A stretch of DNA of 6,822 bases from Verrucomicrobiota bacterium (GCA_003219395.1 QHOR01000253.1:1-6822), one strand, 5' to 3'; counted from the first letter of the stretch, positions 1 through 5,925 are shown. The notes: a model not told the origin generated them from the letters alone. Made by a program: numbers and translations.

Positions 1-308
1 TTTTCAGGCCATGGAGTTTCAGCCGACGTGATCGCGGTCTCCAGGTTTACGATTCTTAAGTCAAGCTGCGCAGGTTCCAATTCTTGCAGTGCATCGCCCC
101 AAATGTAATCGACGCTCAGTGGCCGCGGTATCTCTCCATGGGCTCTCTGAGCAAGAGCGACATACTCGCGCGCGTCGCGAACATGCGGCTCGTAAAGGAT
201 TGGATTTGCCTGATGCGCCAGCGCCTGATCAATGCCGCGCCCGGTCATGACGTCGCCACAGAGAAAAAGGCGCACGATATTTTTCGATCTAGGCAGCCAT
301 ATTGGCAT
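1..308 (-). CDS. CapA-family protein, N-terminal part (cut by window edge)
   Basis: The frame is open from the ATG at 308-306 to the window edge, giving 102 codons of a longer gene. The translation has LFLCGDVMTGRGIDQAL at residues 14-30, DYIWGDAL at 67-74 and RIVNLETAIT at 85-94. The early GD and the NLET motif are typical of the CapA family (PGA_cap, calcineurin-like metallophosphoesterase fold), named after the poly-gamma-glutamate capsule protein. Many family members are not capsule proteins, so the real substrate is unknown. No signal peptide or membrane anchor is visible at this N-terminus, unlike Bacillus CapA, which suggests a cytoplasmic enzyme. The start overlaps the stop of the upstream MBL gene by one base (TGATG), and I see no strong ribosome binding site, so coupled translation is likely. 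Family assignment is fairly sure; function is not. Confidence 0.8.
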   Translation of the reverse strand, partial: MPIWLPRSKNIVRLFLCGDVMTGRGIDQALAHQANPILYEPHVRDAREYVALAQRAHGEIPRPLSVDYIWGDALQELEPAQLDLRIVNLETAITSAETPWPE

Positions 309-1027
309 CAAAGCTTGAGCTTCATTCCATCGTAGGCAATACGCAGGTCGATACCTCTCTCGGCCGCCATGGCCCGTAGTTTTGTAGCGATCTTGCCCTC
401 ATCACAGCTGACAATCTCCGAGCCGCAATGCGTGATGATGGCGCGCGGCACGCCTTCTTTTTCACACCACGTCAATTGGGTGGCAACCGGTGAATGACCA
501 ACCAACGCTTTGTCGCGTCTTCTAATGAAGGAATGCGTTACAGTAGCGCCGTCGCCGACGTAAATTTGCACATTCTTCAATGCCGCAGCGCGTTCATGGA
601 TAGACACCAGATCAGGAACGTAAAAGATAGATGCACGACCGGCGCTCACACGAAATCCAACAGCAGGCGCAAGAATGGAGTGCTCGACCGAAAACGCTTC
701 GAAGATAATGCCGCAAATCGTGGTAGGCATACGCTCCTCGATCAGATGTCTGTCTTCAATACGGCACCTTTTTAACGCTTGCCAGGTTTGCTGCGGCGCG
801 TGCACTGGGCAGGGCGCACCGTGTCTCAAGCCCCACGCGTGATCGGGATGCGCGTGTGTGAGCACGATTGCCCCGGGGCGCAGTCGCTCAAATTTTCCCA
901 GCCAATCGAGGCCGCAATCGATCATCACATCGCCGCCCCGATACGAGACCATCAGCGAAGTGTGCATATGATGACGCCGCGTCCGCTTCTCGATCTCACC
1001 GCGCGTGCCGAGAAACGTCAATTTCAT
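308..1027 (-). CDS. MBL-fold metallo-hydrolase
   Basis: This 239-residue protein has the metallo-beta-lactamase fold signature. It opens with a beta strand, MKLTFLGTRG, then has the metal-binding motif HAHPDH at residues 58-63. Further candidate ligands are His116 (VEHS), Asp139 (VPD), His178 (GHSP) and His200 (THCG). The set looks complete for a dinuclear zinc hydrolase, and the layout resembles RNase Z/PhnP-like single-domain members more than antibiotic beta-lactamases. There is no signal peptide, so it probably acts in the cytoplasm. The substrate cannot be read from the sequence; phosphodiester or nucleotide-type substrates are common in such relatives. It is the first gene of a minus-strand pair with the CapA-family gene, with which it shares one base. 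The ATG at 1027 gives the expected N-terminal strand, and no clear ribosome binding site precedes it. Confidence 0.88.
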   Translation of the reverse strand: MKLTFLGTRGEIEKRTRRHHMHTSLMVSYRGGDVMIDCGLDWLGKFERLRPGAIVLTHAHPDHAWGLRHGAPCPVHAPQQTWQALKRCRIEDRHLIEERMPTTICGIIFEAFSVEHSILAPAVGFRVSAGRASIFYVPDLVSIHERAAALKNVQIYVGDGATVTHSFIRRRDKALVGHSPVATQLTWCEKEGVPRAIITHCGSEIVSCDEGKIATKLRAMAAERGIDLRIAYDGMKLKL

Positions 1028-1110
1028 TTAAGGAAACATTACTCTCTTAAGAAGTCTGGGCCGCTAATACAGCCAACTGTGCAGTTATTCACTCGCGAAT
1101 ACTGTTTACG
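1028..1110. promoter_or_regulatory. Divergent intergenic region, probably with two promoters
   Basis: These 83 bases separate the minus-strand MBL gene from the plus-strand AAMDC gene, so promoters for both should lie here. The stretch is more AT-rich than the genes beside it. It contains a small dyad, AACTG-TG-CAGTT, at 1075-1086, and CTTAAG at 1047-1052, either of which could be an operator or chance. I could not assign convincing -35 and -10 boxes to either side. Confidence 0.3.
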
Positions 1111-1488
1111 ATGAACAGCAAGAATCGCTCCCCGCATATCAAGCATGCTTCCTGGGGCAGGCTTGAGATCGATGGTAAAGCTGAGCCTTACAAAGACGCA
1201 AAGCTTTTCCCGGGCGGCTCGCGTGATTGGAACTGGCGCGAGACCGGGACTAGTCACAATCCCGGAATTCAAATTTCGGATGTACAGGAACTGCTGGATC
1301 ACGGCGCGACAATCGTAGTGCTTTCGCGCGGAATGGCCGAATGTCTTCAGGTCCCGCGGGAGACGCTCGATTTTTTGAAGAAACGCCAGATCACTGCGCA
1401 CGTGTTGCCGACGAAAGAAGCAGTGGCCCTCTACAACAAGCTCTCGGAAACCGAGCCGGTAGGCGGACTTTTCCATACCACGTGCTGA
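1111..1488 (+). CDS. Mth938-like (AAMDC/DUF498) domain protein
   Basis: This 125-residue protein is the length of a single Mth938-like domain. Recognisable family features are HASWGRLEIDG at residues 12-22, the KLFPGG-DWNWRETGT block at 31-47, the strand-plus-glycine segment ATIVVLSRGM at 66-75, PRETLDFLKKR at 82-92, HVLPTKEAVALYN at 97-109 and a short C-terminal GGLFHTTC. Relatives include the human adipogenesis-associated AAMDC protein and the NDUFAF3-type complex I assembly factor. In free-living bacteria the role is unknown, and no catalytic residues can be named. No signal peptide or membrane segment is present. The ATG at 1111 is the only plausible start: the frame upstream to at least 1081 has no start codon. 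The gene is divergent from the MBL-CapA pair, and its 3' neighbour is the transposase module. Confidence 0.85.
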   Translation: MNSKNRSPHIKHASWGRLEIDGKAEPYKDAKLFPGGSRDWNWRETGTSHNPGIQISDVQELLDHGATIVVLSRGMAECLQVPRETLDFLKKRQITAHVLPTKEAVALYNKLSETEPVGGLFHTTC

Positions 1489-1531
1489 TGAGATGCTCCG
1501 CAATCGCTTGGTACGGCGCGTAACTCTATGT

Positions 1532-1563
1532 GCGCGGATATCCGTGAGTCCCGCGCCCTACCC
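1532..1563 (-). repeat. REP-like palindrome upstream of the RAYT (inverted copy)
   Basis: Read on the minus strand, this element begins GGGTAGGGCG and continues into a hairpin. Its arms are GCGCGG at 1532-1537 and CCGCGC at 1551-1556, with a 13-base loop that itself contains part of a CGGATATCCG palindrome (1535-1544). A GTAG tetranucleotide next to an imperfect hairpin is the classical layout of REP elements. The GGTAGGGCG core (complement of 1554-1562) is repeated exactly, in opposite orientation, at 2065-2073 on the far side of the transposase gene. Confidence 0.5.
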
Positions 1564-1607
1564 GTTTTGGTTTGCCGATTCGCGGGCGTCGTCGCTACGC
1601 TCGGTGC

Positions 1608-2069
1608 ATGGAATTGCCCGTTCGCAAAAAGCTGCCTCACACAATTCCACAATGGGTCGCCGACGGGAGTTGGTTTTTCATCACAATCAACTGTGTGCCG
1701 CGAGAGAAGAATCAATTATGCCGCCCAGGTATTGGCGATGCTGTGCTCGCAGCCGTGAAATTCAATCACGAAAAATTCGTCTGGCACTGCCGCCTTTGCC
1801 TGCTTATGCCAGATCACCTGCACGCGATCATTGCCTTTCCACGTGAGCCGGGAATGAAAACGACGATGAAGAACTGGAAGAAGTTTGTTGCCGTAAAACA
1901 TCGCGTGAATTGGCAACGCGATTTTTTCGATCACCGCTTGCGCGACCACCAAGAATTGGAAGAGAAGACCAGCTACATTTTCATGAACCCTCGCGAAGCA
2001 TTGTGCGAGCGAGCGGAGGACTGGGTGTGGGTCTTTCGCGCGGGCGATCGTCCGCCGCCGCATTGGTAG
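1608..2069 (+). CDS. REP-associated tyrosine transposase (RAYT, IS200-like Y1 family)
   Basis: This protein of 153 residues carries the marks of the Y1/HUH transposase fold found in RAYTs. FFITIN at residues 23-28 is the first core strand. MPDHLHAIIAF at 67-77 holds the HUH-type metal-binding pair (His70, His72). WQRDFFDHRLRD at 102-113 is the usual block before the last helix. SYIFMNPREALCERAEDW at 122-139 contains the probable catalytic Tyr123 in the Y-I-x-x-NP motif. RAYTs are single-copy, domesticated-looking relatives of IS200/IS605 TnpA that nick REP hairpins and are thought to spread them. The ATG at 1608 is preferred over an in-frame ATG at 1572, because the extra 12 residues are rich in Arg and match nothing in the family. 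The gene looks intact, and its TAG stop lies inside the downstream REP-like element. Confidence 0.88.
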   Translation: MELPVRKKLPHTIPQWVADGSWFFITINCVPREKNQLCRPGIGDAVLAAVKFNHEKFVWHCRLCLLMPDHLHAIIAFPREPGMKTTMKNWKKFVAVKHRVNWQRDFFDHRLRDHQELEEKTSYIFMNPREALCERAEDWVWVFRAGDRPPPHW

Positions 2070-2091
2070 GGCGGGCAGTCCTCTGCACGCC
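2065..2091 (+). repeat. REP-like palindrome at the 3' end of the RAYT gene
   Basis: GGTAGGGCG at 2065-2073 is followed by a hairpin. The arms are GGCG at 2070-2073 with GCAG at 2075-2078, and CTGC at 2083-2086 with CGCC at 2088-2091. They are separated by one G-A mismatch and closed by a TCCT loop. GTAG at 2066-2069 corresponds to the conserved REP tetranucleotide, and its last three bases are the transposase stop codon. The element is flanked by a 9-base direct repeat, CGCCGCCGC (2053-2061 and 2088-2096). It is the inverted partner of the element at 1532-1563. Confidence 0.5.
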
Positions 2092-2118
2092 GCCGCGTTT
2101 GCAATTCATATAACGACT

Positions 2119-2145
2119 TTGGTATGGTTGGCAGCGCCCTGCCAA
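2119..2145 (+). repeat. Second, diverged REP-like palindrome
   Basis: TTGGCAG at 2128-2134 and CTGCCAA at 2139-2145 form a perfect 7-base-pair hairpin with a CGCC loop. Aligned with the copy 56 bases upstream, it shares TTGGTA, then GG, then GGCAG, four loop bases and CTGC, at the same spacing. Here GTAG is changed to GTAT. It lies between the convergent 3' ends of the transposase and the acyl-CoA synthetase genes, a usual place for REP elements. There is no T-tract on either side, so it is not an ordinary intrinsic terminator. The rest of 2092-2183 holds a G-rich stretch but no gene. Confidence 0.45.
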
Positions 2146-2183
2146 GTAATTGCGGGGCGGAAGGGCGGAAGGAGCGACCCACG

Positions 2184-4145
2184 CTACATTGCCGCGCGCT
2201 TGATGTCATCAAGCGACGCTGGGTTTTCCAAGGCGGATGTATCGCCAAGTGTTTCGCCAAGATATGCAGCGCGCACGATCCGGCGCATGACTTTTGCATT
2301 CCGCGTTTTCGGTATGTCTGCCACAAAAACGACTTCTCGCGGAGCGAGCGCTTTACCCAAGTCGCGTCCGACGTTCTTTTTCAACTCGCCTGCCAGGGTG
2401 AGATCGCCATTTGCGCCTTTCTTCAGAACGCAAAAGCAAATCAGCGCTTCGCCTTTGATGGGATCAGGGATGCCGATCGCGGCGGCCTCACTCACTTGCG
2501 GATGCGCAACAAGGATTGACTCCACCTCGGCTGGGCCGACGCGTTTGCCACCCATTTTAATCGTATCGTCGGAGCGCCCGAGGATGTACCACAACCCGTC
2601 GTCGTCAATTGCCGCCCAGTCGCCGTGTACCCAAACATCGGGGAAACGCGACCAGTAGGTATCGATGTAACGCTGGCGGTCTTTCCAAAAACCGCGGGTC
2701 ATTCCGATCCAGGGCTCGCGGATCACCAACTCGCCAACTTGTCTTCGCACGGGGTTTCCATTTTCGTCGACTACGTCGGCGGCCATTCCCGGAAGCGGCC
2801 CGGAGAACGCGCACGGTTTCATTGGTGTGAGGACATTCCCCATCACGATTCCCCCAGAGATTTCCGTGCCACCAGAGTAGTTAATGATGGGAAGCTTTCC
2901 GCGTCCCACGTTTTGGAAGAGCCACATCCAAGGGTCCGGATTCCACGGCTCGCCAGTGGAAGCAAATTTGCGCAGCGACGAAAGATCGTGTCGATGCACG
3001 ATTTCGTCGCCATAACGTCGCAGAGCGCGAATCAGCGTCGGCGAGACGCCCAGGGCAGTGACTTCATGCCGATCAACCAATGACCATACACGATCTGGTT
3101 CCGGAAAATCGGGCGCGCCGTCGTAAAGCATCATCGTTGCGCCGAGTAATAAGGTGCCGAACACTTCCCATGGCCCCATCATCCAACCCATATCGGTCAT
3201 CCAGAAAAGAGTTTCGTCCGGGTGCAGATCGAGGCCGTGCCACATGTCTTGTGCGGATTTAATTGGGAACCCGCAATGCGTGTGCACCGCGCCTTTGGGG
3301 CGTCCAGTCGTTCCCGAGGTGTAAATGATCATCATGGGGTCCTCGGCGGACGTGCGGGCAGTTGATTGTTGAGAGTCGAGAGTTGAGAGACTCATCAGGT
3401 CATTCCACGAATGCGTTTCAAAATCCGTCATCGAACTTCCATTCGCCATCGACTCCAGCACGATTACATGTTTTAGCGTTGGAATGTGCGACCCGGCTTC
3501 GTCGGTAATCGCTTTGATCGAGCAAATTTTACCGCGCCGATGAGTCCCATCCGCCGTGAAAAGGGCTTTTGCCTCGGCATCGTTCAGTCGCGAGATAATC
3601 GCTGCAGCGCCGAAGCCGGAAAAAAGCGGCAGAAAAATTCCGCCGATCTTAATGATGGCGAGCATTGCAACTACGATTTCGGGGACCATGGGCATGAAAA
3701 CGCCGATGGCGTCGCCCCTGCCGAGCCCAAGGCTGCGCAAAGCGGCAGCCATCGTATCGGTTTGGTTGCGCAATTCTTTGTAAGTAAGCCTGCGCATCGT
3801 GCCGTCTTCAGTCTCGGACTTAATGGCAAGGCTGTTGTCGGTCTCGGTGCCATCATACTTATCCAGCATGTTATGGACGATGTTCATTTCTCCCCCGACG
3901 CACCAGCGTGCCCATGGTTTTCCTTCACTTAGATCGACCACGCGCGAGTATGGTTTGTAAAACTGAATATCAAGATCGCGCAGCACCGTCTCCCAAAACC
4001 ACGCGATATCAGTTGTCGATCTTCGCATCAGCTCATCATATGAATCGAGCTGATGTTTCTTAATGAATTGCTGCAGATTCGATTGCGCGATCAGTTTTGG
4101 CGAGGGATGCCAGACAAATTCGCCTCCAAATTGAAACTCGCTCAC
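2184..4145 (-). CDS. AMP-forming acyl-CoA synthetase (acetyl/acetoacetyl/propionyl-CoA synthetase type)
   Basis: From a GTG at 4145 the protein is 653 residues, the usual size of this ANL-superfamily group. An ACAS_N-type segment (WHPSP near residue 12, then WFWETVLRDLDI at 49-60) precedes the AMP-binding domain. That domain has the P-loop YTSGTTGRPKG at 275-285, STGEPWNPD at 396-404, YSGGTEISGG at 423-432, and HGDW and GRSDDTIK at 508-530. The C-terminal domain ends in PKTRNAKVMRR, with probable adenylation Lys618, a known acetylation site in relatives. The enzyme should activate a short carboxylic acid with ATP and CoA via an acyl-AMP. SGGTE replaces the WWQTE of acetyl-CoA synthetase, so acetate may not be the main substrate. 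The gene is divergent from prpD-prpB, so a propionate role is plausible but unproven. GTG 4145 is chosen because the frame upstream translates through an intergenic repeat. No clear ribosome binding site is seen. Confidence 0.85.
   Translation of the reverse strand: MSEFQFGGEFVWHPSPKLIAQSNLQQFIKKHQLDSYDELMRRSTTDIAWFWETVLRDLDIQFYKPYSRVVDLSEGKPWARWCVGGEMNIVHNMLDKYDGTETDNSLAIKSETEDGTMRRLTYKELRNQTDTMAAALRSLGLGRGDAIGVFMPMVPEIVVAMLAIIKIGGIFLPLFSGFGAAAIISRLNDAEAKALFTADGTHRRGKICSIKAITDEAGSHIPTLKHVIVLESMANGSSMTDFETHSWNDLMSLSTLDSQQSTARTSAEDPMMIIYTSGTTGRPKGAVHTHCGFPIKSAQDMWHGLDLHPDETLFWMTDMGWMMGPWEVFGTLLLGATMMLYDGAPDFPEPDRVWSLVDRHEVTALGVSPTLIRALRRYGDEIVHRHDLSSLRKFASTGEPWNPDPWMWLFQNVGRGKLPIINYSGGTEISGGIVMGNVLTPMKPCAFSGPLPGMAADVVDENGNPVRRQVGELVIREPWIGMTRGFWKDRQRYIDTYWSRFPDVWVHGDWAAIDDDGLWYILGRSDDTIKMGGKRVGPAEVESILVAHPQVSEAAAIGIPDPIKGEALICFCVLKKGANGDLTLAGELKKNVGRDLGKALAPREVVFVADIPKTRNAKVMRRIVRAAYLGETLGDTSALENPASLDDIKRAAM
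3363..3390. repeat. Heptanucleotide tandem repeat inside the acyl-CoA synthetase gene
   Basis: Four 7-base units lie head to tail: TGATTGT, TGAGAGT, CGAGAGT and TGAGAGA. On the coding (minus) strand they read as variants of ACTCTCA. They encode the Ser/Thr/Gln-rich stretch SLSTLDSQQST at about residues 252-262, a linker just before the adenylate-forming P-loop. The frame is intact in this sequence. The unit is not a multiple of three, so losing or gaining one copy would shift the frame. Confidence 0.75.
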
Positions 4146-4187
4146 GCGTGAAGTTTGCGCTGCGCGTCCCGCGCGAGCAAGCGGATT

Positions 4188-4215
4188 GGAGAGCACACGC
4201 TTCCAGCGTGCCGGC
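4188..4215 (-). repeat. 28-base intergenic repeat, copy A (minus orientation)
   Basis: Read on the minus strand, this copy matches the one at 4308-4335 at 23 of 28 positions by direct alignment. It contains the stem GCACGCT and AGCGTGT around a GGA loop, closed by one G-T pair. It sits about 40 bases upstream of the likely GTG start of the acyl-CoA synthetase. Confidence 0.65.
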
Positions 4216-4288
4216 AGTCGCGTTCCGCGATCGCGAACTTTGTCTTCACGTTCAACGCGCGGGGCGCAAACAAACCCAAAAAAACTTC

Positions 4289-4309
4289 GCTTCGGCAAAA
4301 TGCCGAAGC
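4289..4309 (-). terminator. Strong hairpin with a nearby T-tract on the minus strand
   Basis: GCTTCGGCA at 4289-4297 pairs perfectly with TGCCGAAGC at 4301-4309 around a three-base loop. On the minus strand the stem is followed by GAAG and then seven T (complement of 4278-4284), which resembles an intrinsic terminator or attenuator. The four-base gap before the T-tract weakens this reading. No minus-strand gene ends here. If real, it would either attenuate the synthetase leader or stop antisense transcription coming out of prpD. It could also simply be part of the hairpin-rich repeat cluster. Confidence 0.3.
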
Positions 4310-4335
4310 CAGCACGCTACAAGCGTGCGCTCCCC
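4308..4335 (+). repeat. 28-base intergenic repeat, copy B (plus orientation)
   Basis: This copy carries a perfect hairpin, GCACGCT (4312-4318), ACA loop, AGCGTGC (4322-4328), followed by GCTCCCC. It is in inverted orientation to copy A at 4188-4215. It is followed by further small hairpins: CCCA/TGGG at 4333-4344, and GGC-A-GGCG pairing with CGCC-C-GCC at 4354-4372. Apart from these structures, the 280-base gap 4146-4425 holds no gene I can support. It must contain the promoters for both the synthetase and prpD. Confidence 0.65.
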
Positions 4336-4425
4336 AAAACTGGGCGATTACACGGCAGGCGAAGCGCCCGCCCCACAACAGCTTGCTGAGCTGCAATTCG
4401 TCAGCAGATTGAATTTTCAACGCTC

Positions 4426-5808
4426 ATGAACACAACGCTTGCTCATCAACTCGCCGGTTATTCCTCTTCATTTCAATTCGAGGACCTTTCGAAAGAAGTC
4501 GTGCACGAAGTAAAACGGCGCGTCATCGATTCACTCGGTTGCGCATTGGGCGCGTGGAACGAAGAGCCGTGCGTCATTGCGCGAAATGTCGCTTCCGATT
4601 TCTCCGCGAAAAACGGATCGACAATCATCGGCACCAAGCACAAGGCGCCGCCGGACTGGGCCGCATTCGCCAATGGCTGTTGCATCCGGTATTTTGATTA
4701 CAACGATACGTATTTGTCGAAAGAACCGGCGCATCCGAGCGACAATATTTCCGCAGCCCTGGCAACGGCGGAAAGCGTGCGCGCGACCGGCCGCGAACTG
4801 ATTGCCGCGATCGCGCTTGCTTATGAAGTGCAATGCAGATTTTGCGACGCCGCGAGTATTCGCGCTCGCGGCTGGGACCACGTTACATACGGCGCGTTCT
4901 CCACGGCGCTGGCGTGCGCCCGCTTGATGAAACTTGATCCGGAAAAAACGCGGCACACCGTGAATATTGCCGGAGTCGCGTGCGCGGCGATGCGCCAGTC
5001 CCGTGCCGGCGAACTCTCTCACTGGAAAGGCGTGGCATTCGCTGACGCAGCAAGGCGCGGCGTTTATTCGGCGTTGCTTGCCCGTGCCGGAATGACCGGG
5101 CCCGCCCCTATTTTTGAGGGCCAAATGGCCTTCGAAAAACAGTTGGGCGTTTCGCTGGGGAATGTCGGAGAAAAATTCAAGGGCGCGCCCGAAATGATTT
5201 TGAACACGAGTATTAAGTTTTGGCCAGCGGAATATCACAGCCAAAGCGCGATCGAAGCAGCGCTCGCATTACGCAAGGAGCTTGGTGATCCGGCGAAGGT
5301 AAAATCAATGACGATCGAAAGCCATGACGCCTCGGTGGACATCATCGGCAGCGAGCCGGAGAAATGGAAACCGGCAACACGCGAAACAGCAGATCACAGC
5401 TTGCCTTACATCACGGCGATTGCGTTGCTCGATGGCGAAGTGACCGAGAAACAATTCCAGTCGAACCGGTTTAGCCATGCGAACGTGTGGAAATTCTTGG
5501 AGAACGTTAAGGTGGAACGCCATTCCGAGTTGAGCTCCGCCTATCCCGGCGCTGTCGCGAACATCGTGAATATAGATCTTGTGGATGGCCGACGATTGAC
5601 CAAGCGAGTCGATTTCCCGCTCGGGCACGCGAAAAATCCTCTCAAAGATTCGGAGGTTGAAGACAAGTTTTTCGCTCTAGTCGAGCCGGCGATCGGCAAA
5701 AACCGAGGAAAGAAGATTGTCGATCTTGCGTGGAAGCTGGACGAGGCGGCAAATGTTGACGAGCTGATGAAGGCGCTGGTCATGCCGGAGAGAAATGACC
5801 AAAGGTAA
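4426..5808 (+). CDS. prpD: MmgE/PrpD-family protein, probable 2-methylcitrate dehydratase
   Basis: This 460-residue protein has the length and motif order of the MmgE/PrpD family. An all-helical N-terminal domain carries RRVIDSLGCALGA at residues 31-43, ANGCCIRYFDYNDTY at 82-96, HPSDNISAALA at 103-113, and GWDHVTYGAFSTALA at 149-163. KFWPAEYHSQSAIEAAL at 264-280, TADHSLPYITAIAL at 321-334 and GHAKNP at 400-405 follow in the second domain. The expected reaction is the cofactor-free dehydration of 2-methylcitrate to 2-methyl-cis-aconitate in the cytoplasm. The family also contains cis-aconitate decarboxylases and immune-responsive-gene homologues, so the assignment leans on the prpB gene 117 bases downstream. 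The ATG at 4426 fits the family N-terminus, but no good ribosome binding site precedes it. The last codons and stop lie inside a repeat, so the C-terminal tail NDQR is repeat-encoded. Confidence 0.85.
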   Translation: MNTTLAHQLAGYSSSFQFEDLSKEVVHEVKRRVIDSLGCALGAWNEEPCVIARNVASDFSAKNGSTIIGTKHKAPPDWAAFANGCCIRYFDYNDTYLSKEPAHPSDNISAALATAESVRATGRELIAAIALAYEVQCRFCDAASIRARGWDHVTYGAFSTALACARLMKLDPEKTRHTVNIAGVACAAMRQSRAGELSHWKGVAFADAARRGVYSALLARAGMTGPAPIFEGQMAFEKQLGVSLGNVGEKFKGAPEMILNTSIKFWPAEYHSQSAIEAALALRKELGDPAKVKSMTIESHDASVDIIGSEPEKWKPATRETADHSLPYITAIALLDGEVTEKQFQSNRFSHANVWKFLENVKVERHSELSSAYPGAVANIVNIDLVDGRRLTKRVDFPLGHAKNPLKDSEVEDKFFALVEPAIGKNRGKKIVDLAWKLDEAANVDELMKALVMPERNDQR

Positions 5809-5907
5809 ACGTCCAATGACCACCGAAATTCCAAAGGCTCGAATGACGAAAGACAAGTCCCGCGTCTCTCGGTATTCGGATTTCGTCATTCGTGTTTCAT
5901 CATTTGG
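5793..5907. repeat. ATGAC-type inverted-repeat element between prpD and prpB
   Basis: Three forward units occur at 5793-5805 (AAATGACCAAAGG), 5813-5825 (CCAATGACCACCG) and 5840-5852 (CGAATGACGAAAG). Two inverted units follow at 5881-5892 (TTTCGTCATTCG) and 5895-5907 (TTTCATCATTTGG). The innermost pair gives a perfect 12-base-pair stem (5840-5851 with 5881-5892) around a 29-base loop, and the outer CCAATGA and TCATTTGG ends are also roughly complementary. The prpD stop (5806-5808) lies after the first unit. The element fills almost all of the 117-base gap. In a prpD-prpB transcript it would fold into a long hairpin. Confidence 0.65.
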
Positions 5908-5925
5908 CCGGTCAAGAGAACGAGC

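Noticed and set aside
1075..1086. AACTG-TG-CAGTT dyad as a defined operator
   Set aside because: Five-base arms are too short to separate from chance, and no regulator gene is nearby. It is mentioned only as part of the divergent intergenic region.
1716..2063. Open frame on the minus strand opposite the RAYT
   Set aside because: It is a shadow of the transposase coding sequence with no recognisable motif.
2128..2145. Perfect hairpin as an intrinsic terminator for the acyl-CoA synthetase or the RAYT
   Set aside because: No T-tract follows the stem on either strand. Its similarity to the palindrome 56 bases upstream fits a REP-like repeat better.
4146..4298. N-terminal extension of the acyl-CoA synthetase from an ATG at 4298 (704 residues in total)
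   Set aside because: The extra 51 residues are basic, match nothing in the family, and are translated through the hairpin loop and repeat copy A. The GTG at 4145 gives the normal length.
4531..5244. Long open frame (237 codons) on the minus strand opposite prpD
   Set aside because: It lies wholly inside a well-recognised gene and its translation resembles no family. The overlap is explained by GC-rich codon bias.
5793..5907. CRISPR-like array, because ATGAC units recur
   Set aside because: Units are about 12 bases, irregularly spaced and present in both orientations, with no cas gene nearby.
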